A stretch of DNA of 64,000 bases from Syngnathus acus (lineage: Eukaryota > Chordata > Actinopteri > Syngnathiformes > Syngnathidae). Below are positions 19,101 to 32,500 of this stretch, one piece after another (positions within the stretch are counted from its first letter, which is position 1; each line of letters opens with the position of its first letter). The stretch is taken from the NCBI RefSeq assembly GCF_901709675.1, contig NC_051108.1, forward strand, positions 5,740,631 through 5,804,630. Direction: 5' to 3'. Below the pieces are notes generated by a model. The model was not told the origin of the DNA. It made no database searches and worked only from the letters and a program-made list of their open reading frames with translations. The translations under genes and the position numbers were made by a program.

Positions 19101-20862
19101 TACTAATGAAGCCACGCGCGAGGCTCCAGAGACAATTTACAGCGCCGGGGAATGCGGAGACCTTGAATACGACACCCTAAACTTCTTTGTACACCGACCC
19201 ACTTCTGGATTTCAATTCCCGAGATTGAAAATGTCCCGCAGCTTCCGAAACGCGCACCGATAATAATCTGGTTCTGTATTTTCTTGATCAATGGAATCAA
19301 TGAATTGAAGGGACTTGATGAGAGCCCCCCCCCCCCACCTTCTGCAAATATTAATCATAAATCACCGGCTCTGTGTTTAATGAGGGTTGCTCATAATGAC
19401 TCGCGGTATGATGAATGTGCCGGTGGTTTGGCGTGGCATTATAGCAAAGTCGGGCAAGGGTATGCGTGTGTGTGACGTATTTCTGTGGCGATTGAATATG
19501 AGCTACCGCATCCCTTTTTCTGCACCTTGCATTATATTTCCATAGCCCGCGGCAAGTCGATGCCGTGTGCGACTGACTTCCGACAGCTGTTTACACACGC
19601 GGAGCTAAACAAAATATGCATGGGAGGTTTTCAGAGAGCATGCAGAGTAATCATTCACTCCCCCCCCCCCCCCCCTTACTGCACAGTTGGCCAACGTGAT
19701 GACAGAATACAAGATGACAAGATAGTTAAAGATATGGCGAGCAGATGAATGTCCCACATTTGCCGCGTGTGTGTGTGTGTAGCTGCTCTATTAGTACACC
19801 AGGTACCTTCCTTTTTGTTCAAAAGCCAAAATGAGTTGGAGAGCAGCTCCATTGATTCAAATAGAAATGTGCTTACACCGGCATCAATACAGCTGCACAT
19901 TTCTAATACCTCCCTTTAGATTTTTCCCTACACTCCTTTTCTCCCTTCACATCCCGTAATCCCCCCCCCCCTCCTCCTTCTTCTGCTGCTTCCTTCCACC
20001 TACTTCTTCACCCTTCCAAGCTGCTGATGCAGGGAAACACACAACAACCAAAGCTTAGCTACACTTCCCCGAGTTTGTGTCCTTGGACGAGCCGTGTGAA
20101 TCCACACGGAGAAATCGGCTAACGTTAGCGACTCAGGCTATTCACCCGACAGAATGTTGTACTGAAGTTGAATCAAACATGATTGTAAAGGACAATTTGT
20201 TAAATGCCCCCCTCCAAAATATAATAAAATATAAAAATATAAAAATATAAAATAAAATAAATATATTTAATAAATAAATAAATAAATAAAATTGCGCCGG
20301 GAGCTCTTCTCTTTTCTGACTGTGATGTCTTAGAAGCGAGCAAAAAAATAGTGGTTAGTGTAGACGGAAGTTCAACACCAAAACAAATGAGCGCGGATTT
20401 AGCAACGGTGTACAACACCAAGCGGACAGCTGGAGGAATTGAGGAAGGCGGGATTATACAGTGTGAATCAATCAAGCAAGGCCAATCAGCTAATGCAGGA
20501 TTATCTTGAGTGCTGTCTTGACGTGAAACATGGTGCTAAGATAAAATGACATTTTCTTCACACAAGTCTCCCTGCAAGGTTCCGAATGATACGCAAGGAA
20601 AAAAAAAAATCCAAAAGCAGGGATTGAGAACCTTTCTCGGCTTTGATAAAGTCCTCTGGGAGCCTTGATTAATTCGTGGAAAAACAAAACAAAAAAACAA
20701 TGAAATGCTATGCATAAATCATGAACATTTTGGAGTTTTTTTAATCTTTTTTATTTCTTAGTTTTGCAGATCCAACGAGTCACTGTTTAAACAGTTATGG
20801 AAAAGTCACATGCAAAAATATTTATTGCTGTGTGTGTTGCTGTGCAAGTGGCTGTGAGGTAA

Positions 20863-20966
<104 letters not shown>

Positions 20967-21908
20967 TGAGAGCATATGGGCGTTCATGAACTATCCGGCT
21001 CCTCTTATTTCCCAAGATACAGCGTTTTGCACACACAGACTACCCCAGGCCCGCTTCTACTAATGAAGCAGCCTCTTTGCAGCTACCTTCATTACATTCA
21101 ATTCTCTGGACATTGTCAAGCTCATGGAACCCCCCAAATAAGTACGATGCCATCTTGCCTGGACACCAACAAGAGGGAAGCACCAAATATGTGCTCAGGT
21201 TGGAGAACCTGTTGGTATATTGCGCATATGGGGCGGCTGTTTTAACAATCGCCGCCAGGATCCGAAAGGGTTTTGCGGTAGGATCGGGGAAAAAGCGTGA
21301 CGCTGAATAATTGAGGCGGTGTGTGAAAAACACCTTGACCACACACACATACACACAAGGGTTAGCCATCAAGCGCACCTCGTTAGGGAGACGCTGGCCT
21401 CTTCCATTATTCACACATACATGCTCCCCTTTTACCGCTCGCTTCCGTTCTTGGCCGGAGAGAAGGAGTTGAGTGCAGACAGACAGCAAATTAAAAAAAC
21501 AAAAACCTGAAAGGTGTACTAAAAGAAAGAGCAGTGAGGAAAATGGCAACAGAAATAGCAAGTGAAGAAAATGGAGATGGTTGGAGATAAAATAAGGAAT
21601 TTCAACCGGGGTGATGTTGAGGGTGGGGGGCGGGGTTAGCGATTTCATGCAATATCCCCCGGCCGTTTATTGGGATTAGTCAAACTAGATTTTAATCATC
21701 ATTGATATGGGATTGATTACAGCAACTGATGTTACTAATGCATCATGTGAGCAGGCCAATGGCTGCAGCAATTACCGTCAATTACTGAAGCAATGCTGGC
21801 AATCTCCATAGCAACAGTACACACAAGAGGCTTCCCTTGTGTAATAAAGTATTGCAAAAAATCAATCTGATAACATTTCATTGATACAAAAATCGGAATA
21901 TGTTTTCT

Positions 21909-22178
21909 CACGCTGGATTTACATTGCTGCAAATGTGGATCAAATCTGGATTCAAATTGTATCTTCTATATCTGCATAAAAATGACACATTTGTCCAAAA
22001 CAGATATGTCACAGCAATATAGTTTCTCCATTATAAAATTATAAAAAACTTCCCACGCTGGATTTACATTGCTGCAAATGTGGATCAAATCTGGATTCAA
22101 CTTGTATCTTCTATATCTGCACAAATATGACACATTTGTCCAAATCAGATATGTCACAGCAATATAAAGTTTCTAAAT
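21909..22178. repeat. 145-bp tandem duplication in gphn intron 1
   Basis: The block starting CACGCTGGATTTACATTGCT at 21909 recurs at 22054 with only a few substitutions over about 120 bases, ending around CACAGCAATAT. The last part of the second copy has diverged. Neither copy is coding. Confidence 0.9.
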
Positions 22179-24936
22179 TGCACAAAAAAAAAATTAAAAT
22201 ACAAAAATTAAAAAATATCAACGCTCCAAGGCGTTTGAGAGTTGTGTACACACATCTTGAACATCAAACTTACGCACCTCTCCAAACAAATTAGCCTTTT
22301 CTTCTCAGACCATGTTTACATGAGACTGATCAAACGGACCAAAATGACAAATCCCAGGAGGTTGCTGTGATCTCGCGACACCTCCACTACTTCAACAAAG
22401 TCCTTTAAATTCCACATAAAAACGATACTATGAGCATTAGACAGAACAAAGGCATCCGATGATTCACTTCTCGTTTGTGATTTTTGGCAACGGCGAGGCA
22501 CTTCTCAAGCTGCCCGCCCCACCCCGCTGACTTCACACCCCCCTCCGTCCCTCCAGGTCTAATTAACACTTCGGCTAAGGACACGGGATCCAGCGGCGGC
22601 CGGCGCGGACCAGAAGAGGAAGTCATCAGTTGAAACCAAGTGCTGTATCTTTTATCGAAATCTTCATCACAATCACTCAACAGTCCCCCCCCTTGCAGGT
22701 TATCAGGAGGGAGTGACTCAAGCTCAAGTCAATCTTTGTCTGCTCGCAGCAACAAACAACTATGAATCCCGATTGTCCAATGCCAATTATTTTGAGCCAC
22801 ATTGCTGCTTATGGACAAAATGTACACTTTCTCTACCACCATAATGAGAGATGAAAGGACACTACACTTTGTGCGTAGCAAATTGTCTCATGAGAGCCCA
22901 GCTTGTCCAAAATGGACCACGATTAATTAACCTTTTTTTGTAATTAACATCTCAACAATAACATTTACAGTAGCTGTGGGAAAAGCTCGCCTCAAACAGT
23001 TCATGCTTTTAAATTAACTACAGTGGATTGGAATGAATCAAAAAAAGTGGGCGGAGTACAATAAAGGTCAAAGGTAAAGTGATAGGAAGGAGTAGAAGAT
23101 GACGAGCAAGGACTATGGCAGAGCGATGTGTGTGCGCTAAGAAGTGGGAGGAGTGTAGGCCTCCACATCAACAACAATTCGCTCCACTCGGGCTGATTCA
23201 GCACTGAAAATAATTTCTTTGCGGAGGGACTTAATTCTTATTCTGTTTGTGTGTCGCCGCTTCGGCATTGTCTATTCGGCTCATGTGGCCGCCCGCCTTA
23301 CCGCTGTTCGCTGTGACAGCTGTGTGTGTGTGTGTGTGTGCATAAAAAGCGAGAGGGCACTCGGGAAAAGAAGGGTCAGCGTGTGTTCCGTGTCTTGATG
23401 CAGTGCAGAGCCAACTCGAGAAGAGTTTGACCACATGCACCAAGCATTGACGGAGAAGTTCTGACTCTTCCAAACCAAATCTTCCGTTTAAACATTAGTT
23501 GATCAATTATTCGAGCCACGCTCCAACTGAGACGTCCCATGGGCTCCATGTCACTTGCCTTGGTTGGGCTAAATTATGGAGGAGATGGAGTCAAGGTCTC
23601 ATCTCATCCCTTGATGGATAGCTGACCTTTGACCTTTGCGGGATAGAAGATTGAGCACTGGCGTGATGTGCTTACAACATAATGCAAATTTTTCACAGCG
23701 TCTTAAATTGACATCTGATCATAATAAGAAAATATTCCATAGGACACAATAGTATGTTAACAATTAAGGGGTTAAAGGTCATGTGGTGACCCAATACCAC
23801 CATCATTCCTTTGATACTGTGTTCTCAGTGCCAATGTCAGCCATCCTACTCCATACATGCAGATACATCAAAACGCCAAATACGCCTGTCGCTTGTGTCT
23901 CGACGTCGCCGCCATATGTAAGCGGGAACCGCAAACACGGCACAGCAAGATCAAATCGTCAATCTGTCACGCCGTGCGCCGGAGATCCAGTTGGGGGATT
24001 CGAGTGAATGATGACGCACGTATAAATTAACCCCTCTGATGTAGTGTCGCCAGTGTTGTAGCGCGAAAAAAAAAAAAAGAGGCAGGGTGTACCGAGAACC
24101 TCCGGTTGGTGAGAAGACAAACAGCCGCCCACACGTGGCGGAATTAGAACAACACTCAGTAGAGCCCAGATCTCCACCAACCAGGGCCAACAATTCTAAT
24201 TTGGATCAGGAGAGGAAAATGCTGAAAAGCGCCTTCCCGCCAACGTTGCCAAATGTGAAAAAATAATCCCCGGATCCGGACGGGTTCTTCCTTGGCTTGT
24301 AATCCAGAGCTCCAAAGTTTTCTGGGAACTGAACAATTCTTTTATTTGTCAGGGCAGCACAGCGGATACCTTACGGTTCTGAATTTTCGGGTTCAAATCA
24401 CCGGCCAAGCAAACCGAGATCAATAAAAACATAATTTAATTGGCTACGTCATGAAAGCAAGTGGAAGTGGATCCAAATTGTAGCGCAGGCGTTTATTCAG
24501 GTCTACGCGACGGATGCGGCACTAGCATGCAGCCCCGTTTCAGCACTGTCAGTCTCTCTCCAGCCAGGGGTGGAGGATGGGATGATGTCGTGGGGGTGAA
24601 GGGCTGCGCTGGTGCTTTTTTTTTTTTTTTTGGGTGAGGGGGGTTCCCTGGCAGATTTCAGAACACGGTCATTAGCCCTCCGCTCTGCCACTGCATCAAT
24701 GTGGGGGGGAATAAAGTCTGCCGCATGTGTGAGATCTCGCCTTCCATGAAATATTGATCGAGGCAGCCCCACACAGGATGGACAGCGGGAGTAGAGACGG
24801 GAAGATGAGGGACGTGGGGGGGAAAAAATGGGGAGGATATTCCTCTGGACAGCTTTAATCGTGCATCCAGCTCGTCAGATGTGGCAAGTCCTCTGAAATA
24901 TCATTTAACTGCCGGGTGGTGGGTATGGGAGGGGGC

Positions 24937-24967
<31 letters not shown>

Positions 24968-25740
24968 TGTCAAGACAAGCCCACGATAACATGACAACGC
25001 AAGAGAAAGGCATACAAACGACGGCCAACAGATCGAACACATCCCCTTCCCGACATTACCGCGTGAGACGCGCAGTCATCGCGTCTGGTGGAGGATACCC
25101 CATCCATACACACGCAAAACGCACACACGCCTGTCCTCTTCTCCGGCATCCAACATGCACGCGGCGTGTGCAACCCACACGGATCCAACATGTGTCCTGT
25201 AAACATCCACCTCTCGAGTCTCACACATGAGCATTTTGGCACAGGCCAAGGATGTGCTCATCCACACCGCACGTATTATCCGCCACCTTGAGCAACACCT
25301 ACAGCCCCCCCCCCCCCCCCCCAAAAATAATGAAATAAAAGCGCTGTGTGTCCACATGCACGCATGTTGAACGGCACGCACACGCAGGCGCGCGCACGTA
25401 CGCACGCACGCACGCTCGCTCACAGCTGTAATTTGCAGCTTTGGCAAGCAGATCGGCACATGAATTATTCAATACACATAAACCGGCCACCTCTTCCTCC
25501 CCTTTAAAGGACGCGACACGAGCGGACACACGGCAACGCCGAGCCCACCTAATTGAGACCCACAAATCCACGGCGCTGGATGGAATGGACCGTAGCGTAG
25601 AAATGACTCGTTTTTTAATTAAGTGACGGAACATGCGAGGTGCCGCGACACAAGCAGACGCGTCAAAGATCCACGCGCCTTCGGTTGTATCAAGAAAAAA
25701 GAAAAAGAAAAAAAAAAAACGTGACATCGATCGCGCTTAC

Positions 25741-25804
25741 CTGTCAAGACTCCGACCCGAATTTGATGGTCGTGGTTCGTTAAAAGCATCCCGTCCGACG
25801 CCAT
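25741..25804 (-). CDS. gphn: gphn coding exon 1, start of the gephyrin G domain
   Basis: Gephyrin catalyses the last two steps of molybdenum-cofactor synthesis and forms the postsynaptic lattice that anchors glycine and GABA-A receptors. This exon encodes [20 protein letters not shown] plus Thr and one base of the next codon, matching the human N terminus [20 protein letters not shown]. The chosen ATG (25804-25802) is the first in-frame ATG I can find. It has A at -3 and G at +4, a strong initiation context, and aligns exactly with the human start. The donor is GTAAGC. The following intron is 9547 bp. Confidence 0.97.
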
Positions 25805-26080
25805 GTTCAGCAGCGCTGTCGCCCGCACCGACAACTCACGGCAGGGCCCAGAGCCGATCGCATCGAACTTGCTGGGGAGAGGGAGGCAGAGGAGGAGGAG
25901 GATGAAGCAGGGATGGAGGGAGAAGAGAAAGAGAAGGGAGGAGGTTGAAGATGAGGAGTGTTGGTATGGAGCAAAAAGGGGAGGGGGGGGTGGCAGACGA
26001 GATGAGTAGAATGTCGAGCAATCACCGCATGAAGGCGTGCATCGCTCAGCTGGCCCACTGACACAGTACTAGAACCAGGC
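25805..26080 (-). promoter_or_regulatory. gphn: gphn 5' UTR / promoter-proximal region
   Basis: This is the sequence immediately upstream of the gphn start codon. The last 70 bases before the ATG are CpG-rich. A pyrimidine-rich tract ending CTCCCCAG at 25872 (minus strand) looks like a splice acceptor, so part of the 5' UTR may come from an upstream non-coding exon. No TATA box is evident, and the transcription start is not defined. Confidence 0.45.
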
Positions 26081-27839
26081 ACGTCACAACTAAAACCCGC
26101 TTTGTGTTTGCAATCTAATTACATCCACCAAGGAAGAAATTTAAAAAAATCAATAAAATACAACGGGGGTCCATTTGCTCCACGTGTTGCCCCTCTGCTC
26201 TCTCACGATGACCTCAGAAAAAAGTCGGTGTTAAGTCTCAAAGCAGAAACTTCTGGGAGAAGATCACAGTCTGACCTGTAAAAATGCAACCGCATCCCCC
26301 GGCTAAAAAGGCCGTGCAGCTATTTATAGACTTGCTGCACGCCTCCGCTGTGTATAATTTCTCTTGTTTGTTCTCATGGAGAAAAAAAACCCCAAGTCCA
26401 TGCTCTAGGTTCGCTATCAATATACATAATTCATTAATGCACATTTATACACACGTGTGGAAGAAACAGGGCCGCAGTTTGAGCTTGATTGGCTCGCTTC
26501 ACGCATGTTGCCACGTGTGTTCCAACCGTGAAACTGACATTGCGTCCGTTAAACCGTACGGCCATGAGTATAGAAAGCGACACGAGTGGGATAAGATACA
26601 GCATGACTCCTTCTTGCGACTGTTGCCGAGTCATCATTCAGAGCGTCCAAAATCGCATTGCCAAATAAATATGCCACGCAAATCTTTCGTGTGTTTCTGG
26701 CATTCCATGAGCCTAAAAAAAAATCATTCTCCGCTGTCACCTCACCTTGTTACGCCGCATTTTAAAATCAGCCATCATAGTTCATTTTACGTTTGATGTA
26801 TCACATTTGCGTGTCCTAAATATGTTTCTAGTACAATATGTTTCCAACGAGAACCCTTCAAACCGCATCAATAAGGTACACACGGGGGAAAAAATAAAAT
26901 AAAAGCACACACAGAATTCCCTCGCCAAGCGGAACCCCATCTGGTGATTTTTACACAGCCGCGCGTTGACGTAGCTTGTGCACGCGCATTGTAATGGCGG
27001 CGTAATTACCTCACTGTCAGTTGAGCCGCTCGCTGCTCACGGATAGGTGATGAGGAGGCAAGGGCCATCGCTCTCCCCTTTTTCCCTTGCCATCCATCAC
27101 AATAATAAGGAGAGCCCCCAGCTGACGGAGGAAGCAGTAAACATGTTCTTCCCGCTGGTGATTCACCTCCTTTCCCCTCCGCAAGATGCAGATGAAAGGC
27201 CAAGGGCAAAAACGAGAAAGGGCCCTTCCATAGGCAAGTACTTGGATGAATGGGGCTGAAGAGACGGCCATTTTGCTAAAACATGTCTCTAAAGAGAAGC
27301 GCTTTAACATATTTACACTTCATTTGGCCCGCTTATCTGCAGCAGACGATTGGACTTGTTGCTCCTTGAGCCAATCATATGTTAGCTTGGACAGTCGCCC
27401 TGCTGATGAGGACAAGCTATTCTTTAATTAAAATAAGGGGAGGGTGGGAGGAAAAGAAGGAACAAACCCCCGAGGCTGAGTTGATATTATCCCGCGATGC
27501 CTTCCGCGGAACACCTGACTACATTGGTGCCAATGTTAGTGGCGTCGGTGAGTGGAAAAAAAACAATTACCCATCTGCGAATGAGCAGCAGACACTTAAT
27601 TGCCTGGGCCTCTTGTTTGGAGACAGTAATCAGACAACACAGATTTTACCTCAGGACATCCAAGGAGACAGAGTCTGTGTGTGTGTGTGTTTGTCACGAT
27701 GGATGGAAAATGTGTGAATCATAAGCGACTCCCACCACATTGCACGCCTTTGATTCCAAACACTTGTTTAGACTTTGGGCGAGATCGTATTGTCATCGAA
27801 AGAAACATCGTGTTCTGTGCTTGATGGAGTATTATTCTA

Positions 27840-28300
27840 GTTTTCAGTATTGATGTATTATATATAAATTTTGTATGTCAAATTGTATTCAAAATAGGAG
27901 TGACTTTATTGAATATTTTTAGAATCGATGATTCGATCGACTAGTCCATCAATTAATCAAATCATCTTTAAAGTGTATTGAAAAACACTTTTTTCCCTGA
28001 TTACTGTTTATAAACTATTTTTGGTATTTGGTATTATATAGCAATTGAGAAAACACTATTGGCCATTGTTTTCCACAGTAAAATCAGATGTTTGCAAATG
28101 TCTCATTTTGATTAAACACAAAAGATAAATCAGTCTGCCTTCACGAGGGGCAAGGGAAATTAGAGTTATTATTTTTGAGAGCCTGAAATATTCAATCAAA
28201 CAAATGTCTGTAAACATTCAAATAGGAGGCGGTTAATTTGATCATCGATTTGTTGTCGATTAATCGATTCATCTCAGCACCTCTAATTGAAAAACTAATC
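27840..28300. mobile_element. probable DNA-transposon remnant with ATCGATTAATCGA-type ends
   Basis: The right end reads GTCGATTAATCGATTCATCT then CAGCACCTCTAAT, and the left part has GAATCGATGATTCGATCGAC. This wording and the interior resemble a dispersed repeat familiar from fish genomes. Family not assigned; non-coding here. Confidence 0.45.
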
Positions 28301-29436
28301 TAATTGGGGTGAACAAGCAGCTGCTGTTGTTTCTCTATAAAGTTGCATTGCCAGCTACTGGCTTGGCATACTCATTGCAGCATTCATAGTCTTTTATTTT
28401 GATATCGAAAGTTTACAGATAGCGACCTCGTAGCTTCGCATTTGCATAATTAACAGACTGACATTTGAGAAGTAGAATGTCAGCCTTGGTCACTAAAACT
28501 ACCGCAGGTCAATTTTTCCAGCCGTGTAATTGGCTGCTAATGCACAAGTGGTTAAATTTAGAGAACACCTCATCCCAAATAGTCCACAAACACTTTTCCG
28601 AAGGTGATTTTTTTGTAACATAGACTGAGATTATTGCAGATGTTGGAATAATCTGACAGATTTGACTCAGGCGACGGCATACGTCCATAGATGCCCCTTC
28701 TACCTATTTAAAGTGACATGTCTGATGCAACGCTTGTGCAGAGGCACAGACTTGGCTGTCTTCATGACATTCTGAGCACATCATAAGTGACAGCTACAAA
28801 CAACCTCAAACAAACTGGCAGCGTAGAAGATGGAGGAGCACAGCTGGTACTCGGATTTTCTTTTCCCCCCCCCCCAGACTGGCTTTGACCCTTATTAATA
28901 AAGCTACGCTTCAACAAACATATTTTAAGTCATCCAAACCAGTGCTGATTCATCATCTACTTACTGCAGGTAGAGAAATGAATATAAAGTGGAGATATAT
29001 ATATAAAAAAAAAAAAACCAGTGTGCACAACTATGTTCACATCTTTTGTGATGTGGGTGGAAAAAAAAGCAAATTGACCTAATTAAGCAAATGCAATGGT
29101 CATCATCAACTGAATATATCTGAATATCAAATATATGTAAAAAAATAACAAGTGACTAATTGCTTCTGAGTGACATTGGGAGTCAACCCCTGGCTAGAAG
29201 AAATAACATCCCGTGGCGCGAGAATTTTCTCTCTGGCAGACCTTGGAGGCCCACCTGAGAGAATTGCCAGCACGAGAGCAGAGTGTTAAGCTGTTGGCTG
29301 TCGCTGTGTCGCGTCTGTGTGTTAAGAGGAGGCCCGGCCTGTGCCGCTGCTATTACTGCTGCTGCTGCTGCTTCTGTGGGATGCGTGTTGCAGTTTGATG
29401 AGTGTTTCTTGCTGCAGTGCGTGAAAGAGAGGGAGA

Positions 29437-29514
<78 letters not shown>

Positions 29515-29520
29515 GAGAGA
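29437..29520. repeat. compound (TG)n(GA)n microsatellite
   Basis: A short TG run passes directly into about 70 bases of GA repeat, interrupted once by GACAGA. Intergenic. Confidence 0.96.
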
Positions 29521-32500
29521 AAATCAGCCCCCACCCCAACCCATCGGAGAATCGCATTTCCTAGCATAAATATATGCACGTGTTTATGTGCAGGCATGCA
29601 CATGCATACTTTCTCTGCCCACTTGTGCAGGAATGCACAAACACGCGTGGTGAGGAAGTGCTCGAGTGACCCAGCGTGGAGAGATAAGACTGGCGTGCAA
29701 TTGAGAAATATGCAACCTGCATGTTAACAACCCCGAGAGCGCAGCCTCCCCGGGGTGCTCTTACTCCTCTCTCTCGGTTTCCTCTGTACGCACAGCCCCA
29801 CGCTCGCCGCCTCCCGAGCTAGTCACCCCCCCCCACCGCCTCACCTAACCCAACAACAACAGGACAGAGGAGGGCAAAATGGAGGATGTAGAGCAGGCAA
29901 AGGGGGGAAGAGAAATGTGAAAGGGCGGAGGATGGATTTATCATCATTTTTTTTTTTTTTTTTGCTGTCGGTCTTGTAAACATGTGCAGAGTCCCAGTGA
30001 GCTGCGGCAAAGCGGGGGCAAGAGTGCTCGGGGAGGCGAAACACAACATATGGAGGACTAATGAGGTTTTATTTGGAGGGTTTCTCTGGGGGGGTGGGGG
30101 GGGCAAAAAGGATGGGCGGGGCCAGTACAGTTTCAATTAAGAGGCCTACAGTGCCACATGGAAGGTTATCCATAATCTATTAAGTGACAAATAATGGCGC
30201 ACACACACAGTTTTTGGGCAAATTTAAACTGTTGCTCACCAACATTAGTCCGACAACATGCTAGGCAGCACTGAGGCCCATTTGGAGATTCAATGTCAAA
30301 ACTCGAGTCCGGCAGATCATAACCGAGCCCAAATAGACAGAAGATACTTTGGTTCTCAAAATATGGCAGGAGAATGACGAATCTCCGCTCTTTAGTCGCT
30401 ATTGAGACTGTCGTCCACGCGACACATTGACCTGGATACTAATATCAGTCTTTTTATTGAGAGGCTGATGGAATTTGCATTTAGATTGAAATGACTTGGG
30501 CATGGCCAGGACACCAGCGAAGGCCGCGGAAAAGGAAAGAGGAGGCGGTGTGGTTTAAGCTTTGTTGGCTCATCCCACTGCAAAAAATGACATAACACCC
30601 AACAGAGCCATGTATGCTCATATGCTCGTCACTAATATTGGATAATATTTTTGGTGTTATATTTATTATTTTGTATGCATTGGAAATAAAAAAAAAAAAA
30701 TCAATCTAAAAGCTTCCCTGCTATCCATGCTCAGACCAACATCAGGCTGACAAGAATCTTTTCTAGACAACAAGAGCACCACCTTGTGTTAATATTTTAT
30801 ACTGGCAAAATCGTGAGCTTGCATCGTCATCAAATACTGACCGTGCAGCCAAAGGACAGCTGACTTGACAACCTCCACATTTAAACAAAAGCATAAAATT
30901 ACACCCGCCAGCCGGCATCTTATTACATAAACAACAACAAAAAGCAAAAGCTGCATTTGCACAAAAAGAAGCAAATCAAATATCCTTCAAGGAAAGTCAT
31001 TTAGTTCCAAGTGTTAAATCAATTTCACTGCCTCAGCCCGCGGCGGGTAAAAGGATTTAAATGAGAGAATAGTTTCTCTCCCCAAAAAAATATGAGCTAT
31101 TCCTTTGCAATTGTAGTTTGGGAGCCGGTAATTAATACTCAGATCTGGTCGATATGAAGCTTGGAACACAGTGACTATGCAGCCATTATGGACCAATCAA
31201 TAATTATAAGGGGTGCAGCATGACAATTAATTGCTATTGATTCATTAGCCCCTCCCATTACTAAAGCCACAAGTATGGCTCACTTTGGGCCATTTCATGG
31301 ATCAATAAAACCCATTTATCAAGTGCTAGATTTTTTTTGTCAGCCGGCCATTACAGTATGTTAATTTGTGGTAATGCGTAGAAGACGCTGGTATACTTTT
31401 AGTTGGGGGGGTTAGGCTTGCATTAGGAGTTAATAGCAATTTACAAAGATCTCCCCCAGGAAGATTCATAATGTTCCGTGTAGGACAATTTAATCCTCTC
31501 TGTCAATATAATCCTGCTGATATTATTAGGGTGGGACAAAAAAAAAAACCTGATGACACGATATTACTTTTTTGCCTCTGAGCCAATAAATGCTAATTTA
31601 CCTGATGGGAGGGGTTAGTGCGCGAGCATCTGTTCGTGCGCGTGCGTGTGTGAGTGAAGATATAGCGAGAAGAAAATGAATGCTAGGAAAGATTACAGCG
31701 AGTGTGGAAGGAATGGAGATGATGAATCATCCCCACAGAGCAAATAGCTCTTGACTACTACTTTAAAGTTTAAGAGAGTCACCATGCAAAGATGCACACA
31801 TTAAGAGATAAAGAGACAATTTTACAGGCTGGGAATGAAAACATCCACTTGTGGAACGAACCTAATTCAGAAACACAAACCCAGGTTGATTAAAAAAAAC
31901 AAAACAAGCATTTTTAAATAAATAATAAATACATAATTACACAGAAAATATTTTAATAAACATTTTAACATTCCTGGTTGTAATAAAATTATAAAATAAA
32001 AATAATAATAAAATCAAAATAATAGAATTATAAAACTATTCAATTCTTTACATCATATGAAAGACCAAATGGGGAACAGGAAGGTGAAGCCCAAAGTAAA
32101 GGCATCCATGCAGAAACTCTGACAGAGATGAGATTCAACCCGGGAGTTAAAGTCACGCAAGAAAAAAATATTTTAGAAGCTTTGGGCTGTTCAACTCGTT
32201 GGGCTTCACTCTACTGAAACAATTCTCCACACTTAAAAATCCTCATTAAAATCTATTTGGAAAAAAAATCTTGTCTAAAGTTAGACATGGAGTGCTCTGA
32301 GGACACTTTCAATCTTATTTATTAAAGGCGATGGTGGATTTCTTTTGGGGGGGGGAAAGTAGGGCATGACTTAATATCTTAAGGGAGTTTTTAAGCCACT
32401 CTTAAAGGCTTAGCTCTCCCCCATCACACCTAAATAATGGAGCATTTTGTATCAAGTCTTGGCCTAATGGTCATATCAGCACATGAATGTACCGACAGAG

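Noticed and set aside
21040-21648. 202-codon open frame on the minus strand in gphn intron 1
   Set aside because: Composition is uneven, there is no domain or family similarity I recognise, and there are no convincing exon boundaries; it overlaps ordinary intronic sequence. Chance open frame.
26284-26796. 170-codon plus-strand open frame divergent from gphn
   Set aside because: The position is suggestive of a divergent gene, but the peptide has no recognisable family and no coding signature; treated as chance.
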